From the NCBI RefSeq assembly GCF_030865425.1, contig NZ_JAVFCB010000002.1:434001-498000 (forward strand): 64,000 nt of DNA, read 5' to 3'. The notes beneath the pieces are model-generated. The model was not told where the DNA came from, did not search any database, and saw only the letters and a program-made list of their open reading frames with translations. How positions within the stretch are numbered: position 1 is the first letter of the stretch; each line of letters starts with the position of its first letter. This document shows, piece by piece, positions 41,355-50,237 of this stretch. The DNA is from Microbacterium capsulatum (GTDB lineage: Bacteria; Actinomycetota; Actinomycetes; Actinomycetales; Microbacteriaceae). The position numbers and the translations under genes are program-made.

Positions 41355-41663
41355 ATGTCCACCAACACCATGCATGATCAGCGCTTCGAGATGAACAAGG
41401 CCGACCGCCTGAACCTCGCGTTGCGCCGCTCCGGCCTCACCGCTCAGCAGCTCGCCGCGAAGATCGACATTTCGCGCGCGACGATCAGCGCATGGATCAA
41501 CGGACGCAACGAGCCGCGCCGGAAGGAGTTGGCCGCGTTCGCCCTGGCGACGGGCTACCCGGTGCGCTGGCTGGAGACGGGAGAAGCCCCGATCCAGGGC
41601 GGACCTGGATCGGGGCTTCGTGGGCTCCCCGGCTTGGACTCGAACCAAGAACCTGCCGGTTAA
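41355..41663 (+). CDS. Prophage repressor (Cro/CI-type HTH), 3' end formed by integration
   Basis: 102 aa in the integrated state. HTH_3 domain: LNLALRRSGLTAQQLAAKID, ISRATISAWINGRNEPRRKE. The last 14 residues (GLPGLDSNQEPAG end) are read from the attachment core, antisense to the tRNA. In the circular phage the frame would cross attP and add 12 residues, MRNSTLRYLYAA, from DNA now at 33652-33690. Divergent from the cro/xis-like gene. An in-frame ATG at codon 13 is an alternative start; no strong ribosome site is seen, so the mRNA may be leaderless. Confidence 0.85.
   Translation: MSTNTMHDQRFEMNKADRLNLALRRSGLTAQQLAAKIDISRATISAWINGRNEPRRKELAAFALATGYPVRWLETGEAPIQGGPGSGLRGLPGLDSNQEPAG
41583..41619. 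terminator. Phage-supplied terminator for tRNA-Asn inside the repressor gene
   Basis: Perfect 16-bp arms gaagccccgatccagg and cctggatcggggcttc with a 5-nt loop, seven bases beyond the tRNA 3' end on the minus strand. It replaces the host terminator that integration moved to 33577-33607, while coding APIQGGPGSGLR in the repressor. Confidence 0.75.
41624..41660. other. Prophage attachment site (attR), within intact tRNA-Asn
   Basis: Second copy of the 37-bp core. It restores the 3' half of tRNA-Asn, so integration leaves the tRNA gene functional. The insertion point lies between the end of the anticodon stem and the acceptor end. Confidence 0.95.
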
Positions 41664-41697
41664 CAGCCGGCTGCTCTGCCAATTGAGCTACCGAGGA
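41626..41697 (-). tRNA. tRNA-Asn (anticodon GTT)
   Basis: 72 nt. The minus strand folds as a cloverleaf: acceptor tcctcgg/ccgggga, D arm gctc/gagc, anticodon arm gccgg-ctgttaa-ccggc with anticodon GTT, T arm cttgg-ttcgagt-ccaag. CCA is not encoded. A TATAGT -10-like box lies about 30 bp upstream. Target of the prophage. Confidence 0.97.
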
Positions 41698-41801
41698 ATG
41701 CTTCCCGCTGCGCGGGCAACTCGTCAACTATAGCAAAGGTTGTGCGCTTCCCCCGTCATCGGCCGGGACCCCGGGCGCGTCGCGTCCGGGGCGCCGCGGG
41801 A

Positions 41802-42311
41802 CTACTTGGCGGAGCCCCTCAGAGAGCCTTTCGTCTGCCCTGCGGGGTCCGAGACGATGCACTGCACGAGGCGGTCGTTCATCTTCTCCCAGGTGTCGCG
41901 CGTCGGCGTGATCGAGTTGACGTCGAGGGCGGAGGAGTCGAACGCGACGCCGATGAAGTCCGTGAACGGGGCGCCGTCGCACGTCTCGGCGGCGGTCCCG
42001 ATGGCGCTCTCGTCATAGGGGCCGTCGGGCAGTGCGAACTCGTAGAACACCTCCTCGTCGTGCGGCTGGTCGCACGGCACGACGTCGGTGCCGCTGATCT
42101 GCGCACCGGCATCCTTGAGTTTGCAGTCGCCCACCTTCAGGTTGAAGATGTCGATGTTCGAGCCCGCGGTGACCTGGCCGCTCGCGCTCGCGCGCGGCGC
42201 GTCACTGCTTCCGCCGAGCCCGCCGCTCAGCACGCTGCAGCCGCTCAGGCCCGTGGCGAGCAGCATCGCCGCGCCGATGACGGTCGCGCGCCCGAGAACC
42301 CTGCCATTCAT
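41802..42311 (-). CDS. Lipoprotein with septum-formation domain
   Basis: 169 aa. Signal ending in a lipobox (AAMLLATGLSGCSVLSG), a Gly/Ser linker, then a domain with paired cysteines and VPCDQPHDEEVFYEFAL, the pattern of the Septum_form family of actinobacteria. Anchored outside the membrane. Cell-division role is suggested by the family name only. ATG at 42309-42311. Confidence 0.8.
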   Translation of the reverse strand: MNGRVLGRATVIGAAMLLATGLSGCSVLSGGLGGSSDAPRASASGQVTAGSNIDIFNLKVGDCKLKDAGAQISGTDVVPCDQPHDEEVFYEFALPDGPYDESAIGTAAETCDGAPFTDFIGVAFDSSALDVNSITPTRDTWEKMNDRLVQCIVSDPAGQTKGSLRGSAK

Positions 42312-42415
42312 GCGATCCCCCCTCCGGAAGCACCGACCGCGCTCGTGGCGCGGCCACAGACGACGGTACCGGCGGGGGAGCGGCATACCCAAACCCGCGG
42401 GATCTCGAGACCCGG

Positions 42416-42982
42416 TCAGCCCTCGAGGTCGTCGACGCCGGGGAGCCAGCTCGCGCCGGGCCGGCCCCAGCCGCGCTTGCGGGCGATCTTCTGCACGGTC
42501 TTCCAGTCGCCGTCGTCGAGACGGTCGACGTAGAGGATCCCGTCAAGGTGGTCGAACTCGTGCTGCATGATCCGCGCCCGCCAGCCGTCCACCTCGATCC
42601 GCACGTCGTTGCCCTCGAGGTCGATGCCGGTGACCAGCACCCGCTCCGACCGGCGCAGCGCGAACCGCTCGCCGGGGAACGACAGGCAGCCCTCGGACTC
42701 CAGATCGGGGTCCGGTGCGCCCGGTTCGAGCGGGGCCATCCAGAGCACCGGGTTGATGATCTCGCCGCGCCACGGGTTCTCGTCGTCGTCGACGTACGAG
42801 TAGACGTAGATCCGCAGTCCGACGCCCACCTGCGGGGCGGCGAGCCCGACCCCCGGGGCGAGGTCCATCGTCTCGAACATGTCGGCGACGAGCGTGCGGA
42901 TCTCGTCGGTGATCTCGCCGACCGGGTCGGCGAGGGAATGCAGGACGGGATCGCCCATGATGCGAATCGGAAGCACTGCCAC
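42416..42982 (-). CDS. def: Peptide deformylase
   Basis: 188 aa metalloenzyme removing the N-formyl group from new proteins. All three motifs are intact: GVGLAAPQVG, EGCLSFPG and the zinc-binding QHEFDHLDG. Slightly long C-terminal tail as in actinobacteria. Monocistronic between the lipoprotein and the divergent DMT transporter. Confidence 0.97.
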   Translation of the reverse strand: MAVLPIRIMGDPVLHSLADPVGEITDEIRTLVADMFETMDLAPGVGLAAPQVGVGLRIYVYSYVDDDENPWRGEIINPVLWMAPLEPGAPDPDLESEGCLSFPGERFALRRSERVLVTGIDLEGNDVRIEVDGWRARIMQHEFDHLDGILYVDRLDDGDWKTVQKIARKRGWGRPGASWLPGVDDLEG

Positions 42983-43025
42983 GCGTCAACCCTAGTCGGC
43001 GCGCAGGGGCGGGTAAGGTCGAAGG

Positions 43026-44180
43026 GTGAACGGGGACCTGGCGCTGGGCGCCGCGGTGGACAACGTCGGCGAGCATCTCGCCGGCGTGTTCCAGAACCCC
43101 GGCCTGCTCCTCGGCATCCCGCTCGCCCTCGCCGGCGCGGTGTTCATGTCGCTCGGCGCCCAGTACCAGCACCGCGGCGTCGAGAAGGTCGAGCGGCTCA
43201 GCGGATCCGACGCGGCCACCGGTCTGACCTGGGCGCAGGTCAGGGGCCTGCTGACCCGGCCGTCCTGGATCGTCGGCACCCTGATGCTCGGCCTCGCGGT
43301 GATCTGCCAGCTCGCGGCCCTGACCAAGGCCCCGCTCATCGTGGTGCAGCCGCTCGGAGCGATCGCGCTCGTCATCACGACCCTGCTCAACGCCCGGGTC
43401 AGCGGGATCTCGCCGACGAGGCGCTCGCTCGTGTCGATCATCGCCTGCGTCGGCGGCATCTTCGTCTTCGTGCTGTTCGCCGCGCTGTTCGCGGCGGAGC
43501 ACCAGATCAGCGAGAACCAGCTGTTCATCATCCTGACGATCCTGCTGCTCGTGATCATCCTGCTCGGCACCTGCTGGCTGATCCTGCGACACCGCATGCG
43601 CGCGCTCTTCTACGTCACCGGCGCGGGAATCCTGTACGGCTTCGTCGCGACCCTGGCGAAGGTGGTCATCACGCGGATCCAGTACGCCCAGTTCGACTGG
43701 GTGACGCTGGTGTGCGTGATCGCGCTCATCGCGGCCGCGGCCGCCGGCGCCTACTTCGTGCAGACCGCGTACGGCTCCGGCCCGCCGGATCTCGTGATCG
43801 CGGGACTCACCGTCATCGACCCGATGGTCGCGGTGCTGATCGGCCTGCTGGTGCTGGAGGAGGGCTCCGCCGCGCAGCCCTGGGTGTTCTTCGTGTTCGG
43901 CGTGGCGGGCGTCGTCGCCGGCTGGGGCGTCGTCACGCTGGCGCGCTACCACCCGCAGGTGATGAGTGAGAGCCAGGAGCTCCCGATCACCCGCGGCTCG
44001 GACGACCACGTGACGCAGAACCCGTCCGAGCCGACCGCGCGCGGAGAGGGCTGGGGCGACCCGTGGCCGTCGAACGTCGCGCCGATCCGGTGCCCGGAGG
44101 CGGAGGATCCGTCCACCGGGCAGCCGCCGAAGACGTCCGGAGACGACCGGCGGAACGGGTCGGACGGCCGCCCCGAGTAG
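43026..44180 (+). CDS. DMT-family membrane transporter
   Basis: 384 aa with nine to ten helices in EamA-like arrangement (LLLGIPLALAGAVFMSLGAQ, IAALIAAAAAGAYFV-type segments, LIVVQPLGAIALVITTLLNA) and a long soluble C-terminal tail. Actinobacterial relatives are annotated as DMT transporters of unknown substrate. GTG start 43 bp from the divergent def start, so they share a promoter region. Confidence 0.78.
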   Translation: MNGDLALGAAVDNVGEHLAGVFQNPGLLLGIPLALAGAVFMSLGAQYQHRGVEKVERLSGSDAATGLTWAQVRGLLTRPSWIVGTLMLGLAVICQLAALTKAPLIVVQPLGAIALVITTLLNARVSGISPTRRSLVSIIACVGGIFVFVLFAALFAAEHQISENQLFIILTILLLVIILLGTCWLILRHRMRALFYVTGAGILYGFVATLAKVVITRIQYAQFDWVTLVCVIALIAAAAAGAYFVQTAYGSGPPDLVIAGLTVIDPMVAVLIGLLVLEEGSAAQPWVFFVFGVAGVVAGWGVVTLARYHPQVMSESQELPITRGSDDHVTQNPSEPTARGEGWGDPWPSNVAPIRCPEAEDPSTGQPPKTSGDDRRNGSDGRPE

Positions 44181-44188
44181 AGCCGGCG

Positions 44189-44968
44189 TCAGTAGTCGAC
44201 GTCGATGAGATCCGGCGCGACCTCGGCGGCCGCGGCCTCGTCCACGAAGAACACCGTGCGCTTGCGGCCCTTGGCGCCCGCGGCCGGCACGTTCTCGTAG
44301 TTCGCCCCGGCGAGGGCGAGGCCCAGCGCGGAGGCCTTCTCCGCGCCGGTGAGCACCAGCCAGACCCGCTTCGACGCGTTGATCACCGGACGGGTCAGCG
44401 TGATCCGCTCCGGCGGCGGCTTCGGCGACTCGCGCACCGGCAGCACGGCCGCATCGGTGACGCGGATCTCGTCGCGGTCCGGGAACAGCGACGCGATGTG
44501 CCCGTCCGGTCCGACCCCGAGGAAGCAGACCGCGAAGGACGGCCAGGCGCGGCGCCCGTCGCCGTAGACGGCGAGTTCGTCGGCATAGGCGCGGGCGGCG
44601 TCGTCGAGGCTCAGCCCGGCGTCGCTCGCCGCCATCTCGTGGATGTTCTCCGCCGGCACCGGGATCCGGTCCAGCAGGGCCTCACGGGCCTGCAGCGCGT
44701 TCCGGTCCGGATCCGCCGCGGGCACGAAGCGCTCGTCGCCCCACCAGAAGTGCACGAGCGACCAGTCCACCTCGTCCGCGCGGGGGTCCTCGGCGACGGC
44801 GCGGAGCACGGCGGAGCCCATGCTGCCGCCGGTCAGCGCGACGTGCGCGATCCGGCCGTCCGCGATCCGCGCCTTCACGCGGATGAGGAAGCGGTCCGCC
44901 ACGGTGCGGGCGAGCGAGGACGGGTCCGCGCCGATCACGACGCGCTTGGCGGGGGAGTCGGACGCCAT
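44189..44968 (-). CDS. pgl: 6-phosphogluconolactonase
   Basis: 259 aa. Second step of the oxidative pentose phosphate pathway. Motifs: VALTGGSMGSAVLRAV, WSLVHFWWGDERFVPAADPDRN and FLGVGPDGHIASLFPD. Last gene of the tkt-tal-pgi-zwf-opcA-pgl run, one base after opcA. Confidence 0.95.
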   Translation of the reverse strand: MASDSPAKRVVIGADPSSLARTVADRFLIRVKARIADGRIAHVALTGGSMGSAVLRAVAEDPRADEVDWSLVHFWWGDERFVPAADPDRNALQAREALLDRIPVPAENIHEMAASDAGLSLDDAARAYADELAVYGDGRRAWPSFAVCFLGVGPDGHIASLFPDRDEIRVTDAAVLPVRESPKPPPERITLTRPVINASKRVWLVLTGAEKASALGLALAGANYENVPAAGAKGRKRTVFFVDEAAAAEVAPDLIDVDY

Positions 44969-44969
44969 C

Positions 44970-45905
44970 TCAGACCGCCGGCTCGGGAGCGGCGAGCATC
45001 TCGAAGCCCTCGGTGATCACCCGGCCGTAGAGCACGTCGGGGTCGAGGCGGCGCAGCTCCTCCGCGAGGCACTCGCGCAGCGTCCGCCGCGGCAGGTGCA
45101 GCTCGTGATCCGGCTGTCCGGGCTGGGTGAGAACGGCGGATCCGGGCACCGGCCGCTCGAGCAGGATGTCGCCGCTCGCGCGGGTGAGCCGCACCGACTT
45201 GATGCCCTCCTGCCAGTGCTCCGGGTCCTCGTACGCCCAGCGCACCGGGACGTCGAGGGCGAGCCGCAGCCAGCCGGCGAGCAGCGCGGTCGACGGGGAG
45301 GCGGCGGCGCCGCGCACCTCGGCGGCGACGACCTCCTCGTACGGCGGCTGGTCGAGCACGGCGGCGAGCTGCTCCCGCCAGTGCGTGAGCCGGGTCCAGG
45401 CGAGGTCGGTGTCGCCCGGCACGTGCGTGTGGCCGAGCAGACCGAGCCGGGCGCGCACGTCGTAAGCCGTGGCGGCGTCGGTGATCCGGCGCTGAGCGAT
45501 CCGGCCCAGCGGCGACTCCGCGGGCGCCTCCGGGGCCTCCTGCGGCCACCACACCACGACGGGGGCGTCCGGGAGGAGGAGACCGGTGATCAGGCTCTCC
45601 TCATTGCTCGCGGCCTCGCCGTAGGCGCGGAGGACGACGACCTCGCTGGCGCCCGCGTCGCCGCCGACCCGGATCTGCGCGTCCAGCCGGGAATCGCCGG
45701 GACCGGTGGTCAGCACGATCACGCGCATCGGATGCTCGCGGGACGCGTCGTTCGCCGCGTCGATCGCGGCCTCGGCGATGCCGTCCGTCGCCGCGATGAC
45801 GAGCGTCAGCACGCGTCCGAGGGCGACCACGCCGCCCTCCTCGCGGGCCTTGACGAGGTTCTTCGCGACCTGTCCGGTCGTGGTGTCGGGGAGATCGATG
45901 ATCAC
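44970..45905 (-). CDS. opcA: Glucose-6-phosphate dehydrogenase assembly protein OpcA
   Basis: 311 aa. Actinobacterial/cyanobacterial partner required for active Zwf. Recognised by MIIDLPDTTTGQVAKNLVKAREEGG at the start and by PVVVWWPQEAPEAPAESPLGRIAQRRITDA. Overlaps zwf (ATGA at 45902-45905), giving paired expression. Confidence 0.95.
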   Translation of the reverse strand: MIIDLPDTTTGQVAKNLVKAREEGGVVALGRVLTLVIAATDGIAEAAIDAANDASREHPMRVIVLTTGPGDSRLDAQIRVGGDAGASEVVVLRAYGEAASNEESLITGLLLPDAPVVVWWPQEAPEAPAESPLGRIAQRRITDAATAYDVRARLGLLGHTHVPGDTDLAWTRLTHWREQLAAVLDQPPYEEVVAAEVRGAAASPSTALLAGWLRLALDVPVRWAYEDPEHWQEGIKSVRLTRASGDILLERPVPGSAVLTQPGQPDHELHLPRRTLRECLAEELRRLDPDVLYGRVITEGFEMLAAPEPAV

Positions 45906-47449
45906 GGGCGCCTCCAGACACGTCCGTCGCGGGCGAGCAGGGCGTCGGCGGAGGCCGGGCCCCAGGATCCGGGGGCGTACTGCTCCAGCGGGCCGCCCTC
46001 GTCGGCCCAGAAGCGCTCCACCGGGTCGAGGATCTTCCAGGAGAGTTCGACCTCCTCATGGCGCGGGAACAGCGGCGGGTCGCCCAGCAGCACGTCCAGG
46101 ATGAGCCGCTCGTACGCCTCAGGGCTCGCCTCGGTGAAGGCGTGGCCGTAGCCGAAGTCCATCGTCACGTCGCGCACGTTCGAGCCGCTGCCGGGGACCT
46201 TGGATCCGAAACGGATCGTCACGCCCTCATCCGGCTGCACGCGGATCACGAGCGCGTTCTGGCCGAGCTCCGAGGTCTGCCCGCGGCCGAACAGATGCTC
46301 CGGCGCGCGCTTGAAGACGACGGCGATCTCGGTGACGCGACGGCCCAGGCGCTTGCCGGTGCGCAGGTAGAACGGCACCCCCGCCCAGCGGCGGGTGTTG
46401 ATCTCGAGCTTGACCGCGGCGTACGTCTCGGTGGTGGAGTCGGGGTTCATCCCCTCCTCGGCGAGGAAGCCGGTGACCTTCTCGCCGCCCTGCCATCCGC
46501 CGTCGTACTGGCCGCGCGCGGTGGCGAGGGAGAGATCGGCGGGGAGCGAGACCGCGGCGAGCACCTTCTCCTTCTCGGCGCGAAGGTGGGCGGCGGAGAG
46601 GCTGATCGGCTCCTCCATCGCGGTCAGCGCGAGCAGCTGCAGCAGGTGGTTCTGGATGACGTCGCGCGCGGCGCCGATGCCGTCGTAGTAGCCGGCCCTG
46701 CCGCCCACGCCGATGTCCTCGGCCATCGTGATCTGCACGTGGTCGACGTAGTTGCGGTTCCAGATCGGCTCGTACAGCTCGTTCGCGAAGCGCAGCGCGA
46801 GGATGTTCTGCACCGTCTCCTTGCCGAGGTAATGGTCGATCCGGAAGATCGAGTCGGCCGGGAACGTGCCCTCAAGCGCGTCGTTCAACGCCCGCGCCGA
46901 GGCGAGGTCGTGGCCGAACGGCTTCTCGATGACGACGCGGCGCCAGTGGTCCGCGTCCTGTTCGCCGTCGACGAGGCCCGAGTCGCGCAGCTGCCGGGCG
47001 ACGAGCGGGAACGCCTTCGGCGGGATGGACAGGTAGAAGGCGTGGTTGCCCATCGTGCCGCGCTCGACGTCCAGCGTCTCGACCGTCTCGCGTAGCCGGC
47101 GGAACGCGTCCGGATCGTCGAATTCGCCGGAGACGAAGCGGATCCCCTGGAGCAGCTGCGCCCAGGTCTCCTCGCGGAACGGGGTGCGGGCGTGCTGCTT
47201 CACGGCCTCGTAGACGACCTGCGCGAAGTCCTGGTCCTCCCAGTCCCGGCGGGCGAAACCCACCAGGCTGAACCCGGGAGGCAGCAGGCCGCGATTGGCC
47301 AGGTCGTAGACGGCCGGCATGAGCTTCTTGCGGGACAGATCGCCGGTGACGCCGAAGATCACCAGGGCGCTCGGGCCCGCGATCCGGCTCAGGCGACGAT
47401 CGTCGGGGTCGCGCAGCGGGTTGTGTCCGCGGGAGACGGGAACGGTCAT
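45902..47449 (-). CDS. zwf: Glucose-6-phosphate 1-dehydrogenase
   Basis: 515 aa. Makes NADPH and 6-phosphogluconolactone. Nucleotide-binding GVTGDLSRKKLMPAVYDL, active site RIDHYLGKETVQNILALRFAN and the substrate region EKPFGHDLASARALN are intact. Start MTVPVSRGHNPLRDPDDRRL is the actinobacterial form. Confidence 0.98.
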   Translation of the reverse strand: MTVPVSRGHNPLRDPDDRRLSRIAGPSALVIFGVTGDLSRKKLMPAVYDLANRGLLPPGFSLVGFARRDWEDQDFAQVVYEAVKQHARTPFREETWAQLLQGIRFVSGEFDDPDAFRRLRETVETLDVERGTMGNHAFYLSIPPKAFPLVARQLRDSGLVDGEQDADHWRRVVIEKPFGHDLASARALNDALEGTFPADSIFRIDHYLGKETVQNILALRFANELYEPIWNRNYVDHVQITMAEDIGVGGRAGYYDGIGAARDVIQNHLLQLLALTAMEEPISLSAAHLRAEKEKVLAAVSLPADLSLATARGQYDGGWQGGEKVTGFLAEEGMNPDSTTETYAAVKLEINTRRWAGVPFYLRTGKRLGRRVTEIAVVFKRAPEHLFGRGQTSELGQNALVIRVQPDEGVTIRFGSKVPGSGSNVRDVTMDFGYGHAFTEASPEAYERLILDVLLGDPPLFPRHEEVELSWKILDPVERFWADEGGPLEQYAPGSWGPASADALLARDGRVWRRP

Positions 47450-47485
47450 CAGTGGGGGATTCTCCTGGATGTTAGGCGCCAGCGG

Positions 47486-49105
47486 TCACTGAGCGGCTTC
47501 GAACAGGTCGAGCACGTCGTCCTGCGGCTCGGTGATCGTGAGGGTCACCACAGGCCGGCCGTGCTCGGCGAGCACCGCCGCGTCGCCGGCGGCCTGGGCC
47601 TCGATGAGCTGGCCGAAGGTGAACGGCCGACCCGGGATCTCCAGATCCACGTCGGTGCGCTCGATGATCTGCAGGAACACGCCCTGCGCCGGGCCGCCCT
47701 TGTGGTACTGGCCCGTGGAGTGCAGGAAGCGCGGACCCCATCCGAACGTCGTCGGACGGCCGGAATCGGCGGCGACGAGCTCGCGCAGACCCTGCAGCTG
47801 CGGCATCTCCAGACGGTTCACGTACGCCTGGATGGCGACGTAGCCGTCCCCGGGGACCTGCGCCCACAGCGCGTCGAGCACGCCGGCGATCGTGCCGGAG
47901 GCGACCAGGGCGGGATCCGTCGCGCGGACCTCGACCCCGTCCGCGACGAACGCCGCCGGCGCGGGCTCCGGGCGCGCGTCCAGCAGGCCGCGGGCGGCGT
48001 GCTTGGCCGACTCGACGTCCGGCTGGTCGAACGGGTTGATCCCGAGCAGGTGCCCGGCGATCGCGGTCGCGTACTCCCACACGACGAACTGCGCGCCGAG
48101 CGTGCCGCTGACGAGGATCTCGCCGGGGTGGCGCTCATGCATGTGGAACTCGTTCGCGTCGTCGACGAGACGCACGAGCTGCAGGTCGGCCGGCACGGAC
48201 TCCACCTCGGGGGAGACCGGGAGCAGCACGACGGGCAGGATGCCGGTGCCCTCCTTGCCGGTGGACTCCGCGATGAGCTGCTCGATCCAGTCCGGCAGGC
48301 CCACGATGTGCGTGCCGTCGGTGATCAGGCCGAGCTTGTCGCGGCGCCGTGCGACGACGGCCTCGCCGTGCGCGGCGATGGCCGCGCCCAGGCGCAGGGC
48401 GGGGTTCTCCGCCGAGTCGACGGCGACCTGCAGCAGCGTCGCCTCCGCCTCGTCCAGGAGCTCGGCGATGTCGACGCCGGCGAGCCCGGCGGGGACCAGG
48501 CCGAACGCGGTGAGCGCGGAGTAGCGGCCGCCGACGTCCGGGTCGGCGGTGAAGACCCGGTACCCGGCGGCCCGGGCGGACTCCTCCAGGGGGGAGCCGG
48601 GGTCGGTCACCACGACGATGCGCCCGGCCGGGTCGATGCCGACGTCGCGGAACGCGGCCTCGAACGTGCGCCGCTGCGAGTCCGTCTCGACGGTGGATCC
48701 GGACTTCGACGAGACCACGAGCGCCACGTCCTCCAGGCCGGAGTCGAGCGCGGCGAGCACCTGTCCCGGCGAGGTGGAGTCGAGGATCGTGAGGTCGACT
48801 CCGGCGGTCTGCGCGATGACCTCGGGCGCGAGCGAGGATCCGCCCATGCCTGCCAGCACGACGCGCGTCACGCCCCGGGCGCGCAGCTCGTCGCGCAGGG
48901 CGAGGATCTCCGGAACGAGCGGGCGGGAGATCGAGACCGCGTCCACCCAGCCGAGCCGCCGGGACGCCTCGTCCTCGGCCGCCTCGCCCCAGATCGTCGG
49001 ATCGCCCGCGGTGATCCGCGACGCGATGAGGTCGCCGACGAGGCGGGGCACGATCGCGTCGATCGCGGCCCGCGGCGCCCCGGAGGTGTGGATCTCGAAG
49101 CTCAC
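47486..49105 (-). CDS. pgi: Glucose-6-phosphate isomerase
   Basis: 539 aa of the actinobacterial GPI type. Sugar-binding SIS-like segments: [30 protein letters not shown], and [13 protein letters not shown] near the C-terminal domain. GTG start overlaps the tal stop (GTGA at 49102-49105). Its place in the operon allows recycling of fructose-6-phosphate into the oxidative branch. Confidence 0.92.
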   Translation of the reverse strand: MSFEIHTSGAPRAAIDAIVPRLVGDLIASRITAGDPTIWGEAAEDEASRRLGWVDAVSISRPLVPEILALRDELRARGVTRVVLAGMGGSSLAPEVIAQTAGVDLTILDSTSPGQVLAALDSGLEDVALVVSSKSGSTVETDSQRRTFEAAFRDVGIDPAGRIVVVTDPGSPLEESARAAGYRVFTADPDVGGRYSALTAFGLVPAGLAGVDIAELLDEAEATLLQVAVDSAENPALRLGAAIAAHGEAVVARRRDKLGLITDGTHIVGLPDWIEQLIAESTGKEGTGILPVVLLPVSPEVESVPADLQLVRLVDDANEFHMHERHPGEILVSGTLGAQFVVWEYATAIAGHLLGINPFDQPDVESAKHAARGLLDARPEPAPAAFVADGVEVRATDPALVASGTIAGVLDALWAQVPGDGYVAIQAYVNRLEMPQLQGLRELVAADSGRPTTFGWGPRFLHSTGQYHKGGPAQGVFLQIIERTDVDLEIPGRPFTFGQLIEAQAAGDAAVLAEHGRPVVTLTITEPQDDVLDLFEAAQ

Positions 49106-50214
49106 TTGTGGGCGTCCAGTCCCGCCCGGACCTGACCGAGCAGCCCGTGCCACGAGTCGATGAACTTGGCGACCCCCTCGTCCTCCAGGACCTGGGTGAC
49201 GTCGTCGAAGTCGACGCCGACAGCCGCGAGGTCGGCGAACACGGCCCGCGACTGCTCGTAGGCGCCGGTGACGGTGTCGCCGGTGACGACGCCGTGGTCG
49301 AAGGTGGCCTCGAGGGTCTTCTCCGGCATCGTGTTCACGACGTCCGGGGCGACGAGCTCGGTCACGTACAGGGTGTCCGGCAGGTTCGGGTCCTTCACCC
49401 CGGTGGACGCCCACAGCGGGCGCTGCTTGTTCGCACCGGCGGCGAGGAGCGCGGCGGCGCGGTCGCCCGCGAACACCTGCTCGTACAGCTCGTACGCGAG
49501 GCGGGCGTTCGCGAGCCCGGCCTTGCTGCGCAGCGCGGTCGCCTCGGGGGTGCCGATCGCGTCCAGGCGCTTGTCGGTCTCGGTGTCGACACGCGACACG
49601 AAGAACGACGCGACCGAGCGGATCGTGGACAGGTCGATGCCGGCCGCCTTCGCCTGCTCCAGGCCCGCGAGGTAGGCGTCGATGACCTCGGCGTACCGCT
49701 CCAGGCTGAAGATCAGGGTGACGTTGACGCTGATCCCGGCGGCGATCGATGCGGTGATCGCGGGAAGGCCCGCCTTCGTGGCGGGGATCTTCACGAGCAG
49801 GTTCGGGCGGTCGACCTTCGCCCAGAGGTCGGCTGCCTGGGCGATCGTGCCCTCGGTGTCGTGAGCGAGGTCGGGGGAGACCTCGATCGACACGCGGCCG
49901 TCCACGTGGCCGGACGCCTCCCAGACGGGGCGGAACACGTCGAGGGCGTCCCGGACGTCCCGCGTGGTCGCCTCCATGATCGCCTCCTCCGGGGTCGCGC
50001 CGCGCTTGGCGAGCTCCTCGGTCTCCGCGTCGTACGACGTGTCGTCGGGGTTGGTCATCGAGTTCGCGAAGATCGTCGGGTTCGTCGTGACGCCCACGAC
50101 GTTGCGGGTGGCGATCAGTTCCGCGAGGTTGCCGGAGTGGATCCGGGTGCGGGACAGGTCGTCGAGCCAGATGCTGACGCCGGCGGCGGAGAGGGCTGCG
50201 GTGGGGGTGGTCAT
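49102..50214 (-). CDS. tal: Transaldolase
   Basis: 370 aa. The Schiff-base lysine lies in [15 protein letters not shown], with [21 protein letters not shown] and [12 protein letters not shown] downstream. This is the long actinobacterial type. Starts 23 bp after tkt. Confidence 0.96.
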   Translation of the reverse strand: MTTPTAALSAAGVSIWLDDLSRTRIHSGNLAELIATRNVVGVTTNPTIFANSMTNPDDTSYDAETEELAKRGATPEEAIMEATTRDVRDALDVFRPVWEASGHVDGRVSIEVSPDLAHDTEGTIAQAADLWAKVDRPNLLVKIPATKAGLPAITASIAAGISVNVTLIFSLERYAEVIDAYLAGLEQAKAAGIDLSTIRSVASFFVSRVDTETDKRLDAIGTPEATALRSKAGLANARLAYELYEQVFAGDRAAALLAAGANKQRPLWASTGVKDPNLPDTLYVTELVAPDVVNTMPEKTLEATFDHGVVTGDTVTGAYEQSRAVFADLAAVGVDFDDVTQVLEDEGVAKFIDSWHGLLGQVRAGLDAHK

Positions 50215-50237
50215 GCGTGTCTCCAAACGTTCTGTGC

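Larger units (their letters stand above)
33615..41660. mobile_element. 8.0 kb filamentous phage (inovirus-like) prophage in tRNA-Asn
   Basis: Flanked by 37-bp repeats of the tRNA-Asn 3' end, with a tyrosine integrase at the left end and repressor at the right. The leftward operon encodes regulator, small proteins, rolling-circle Rep, ssDNA-binding-like protein, four tiny membrane peptides, major coat protein, adhesin, a two-helix membrane protein and Zot-like ATPase, in the order of M13 genes II-V-VII/IX-VIII-III-VI-I. Size fits inoviruses (about 5-10 kb). No conjugation genes, terminase or tail genes are present, excluding an AICE or tailed phage. All frames are intact. Confidence 0.9.

Noticed and set aside
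33615..41660. Actinomycete integrative conjugative element (AICE)
   Set aside because: No FtsK/TraB-like translocase or plasmid transfer genes. Small coat-like, adhesin and Zot-like genes fit a filamentous phage instead.
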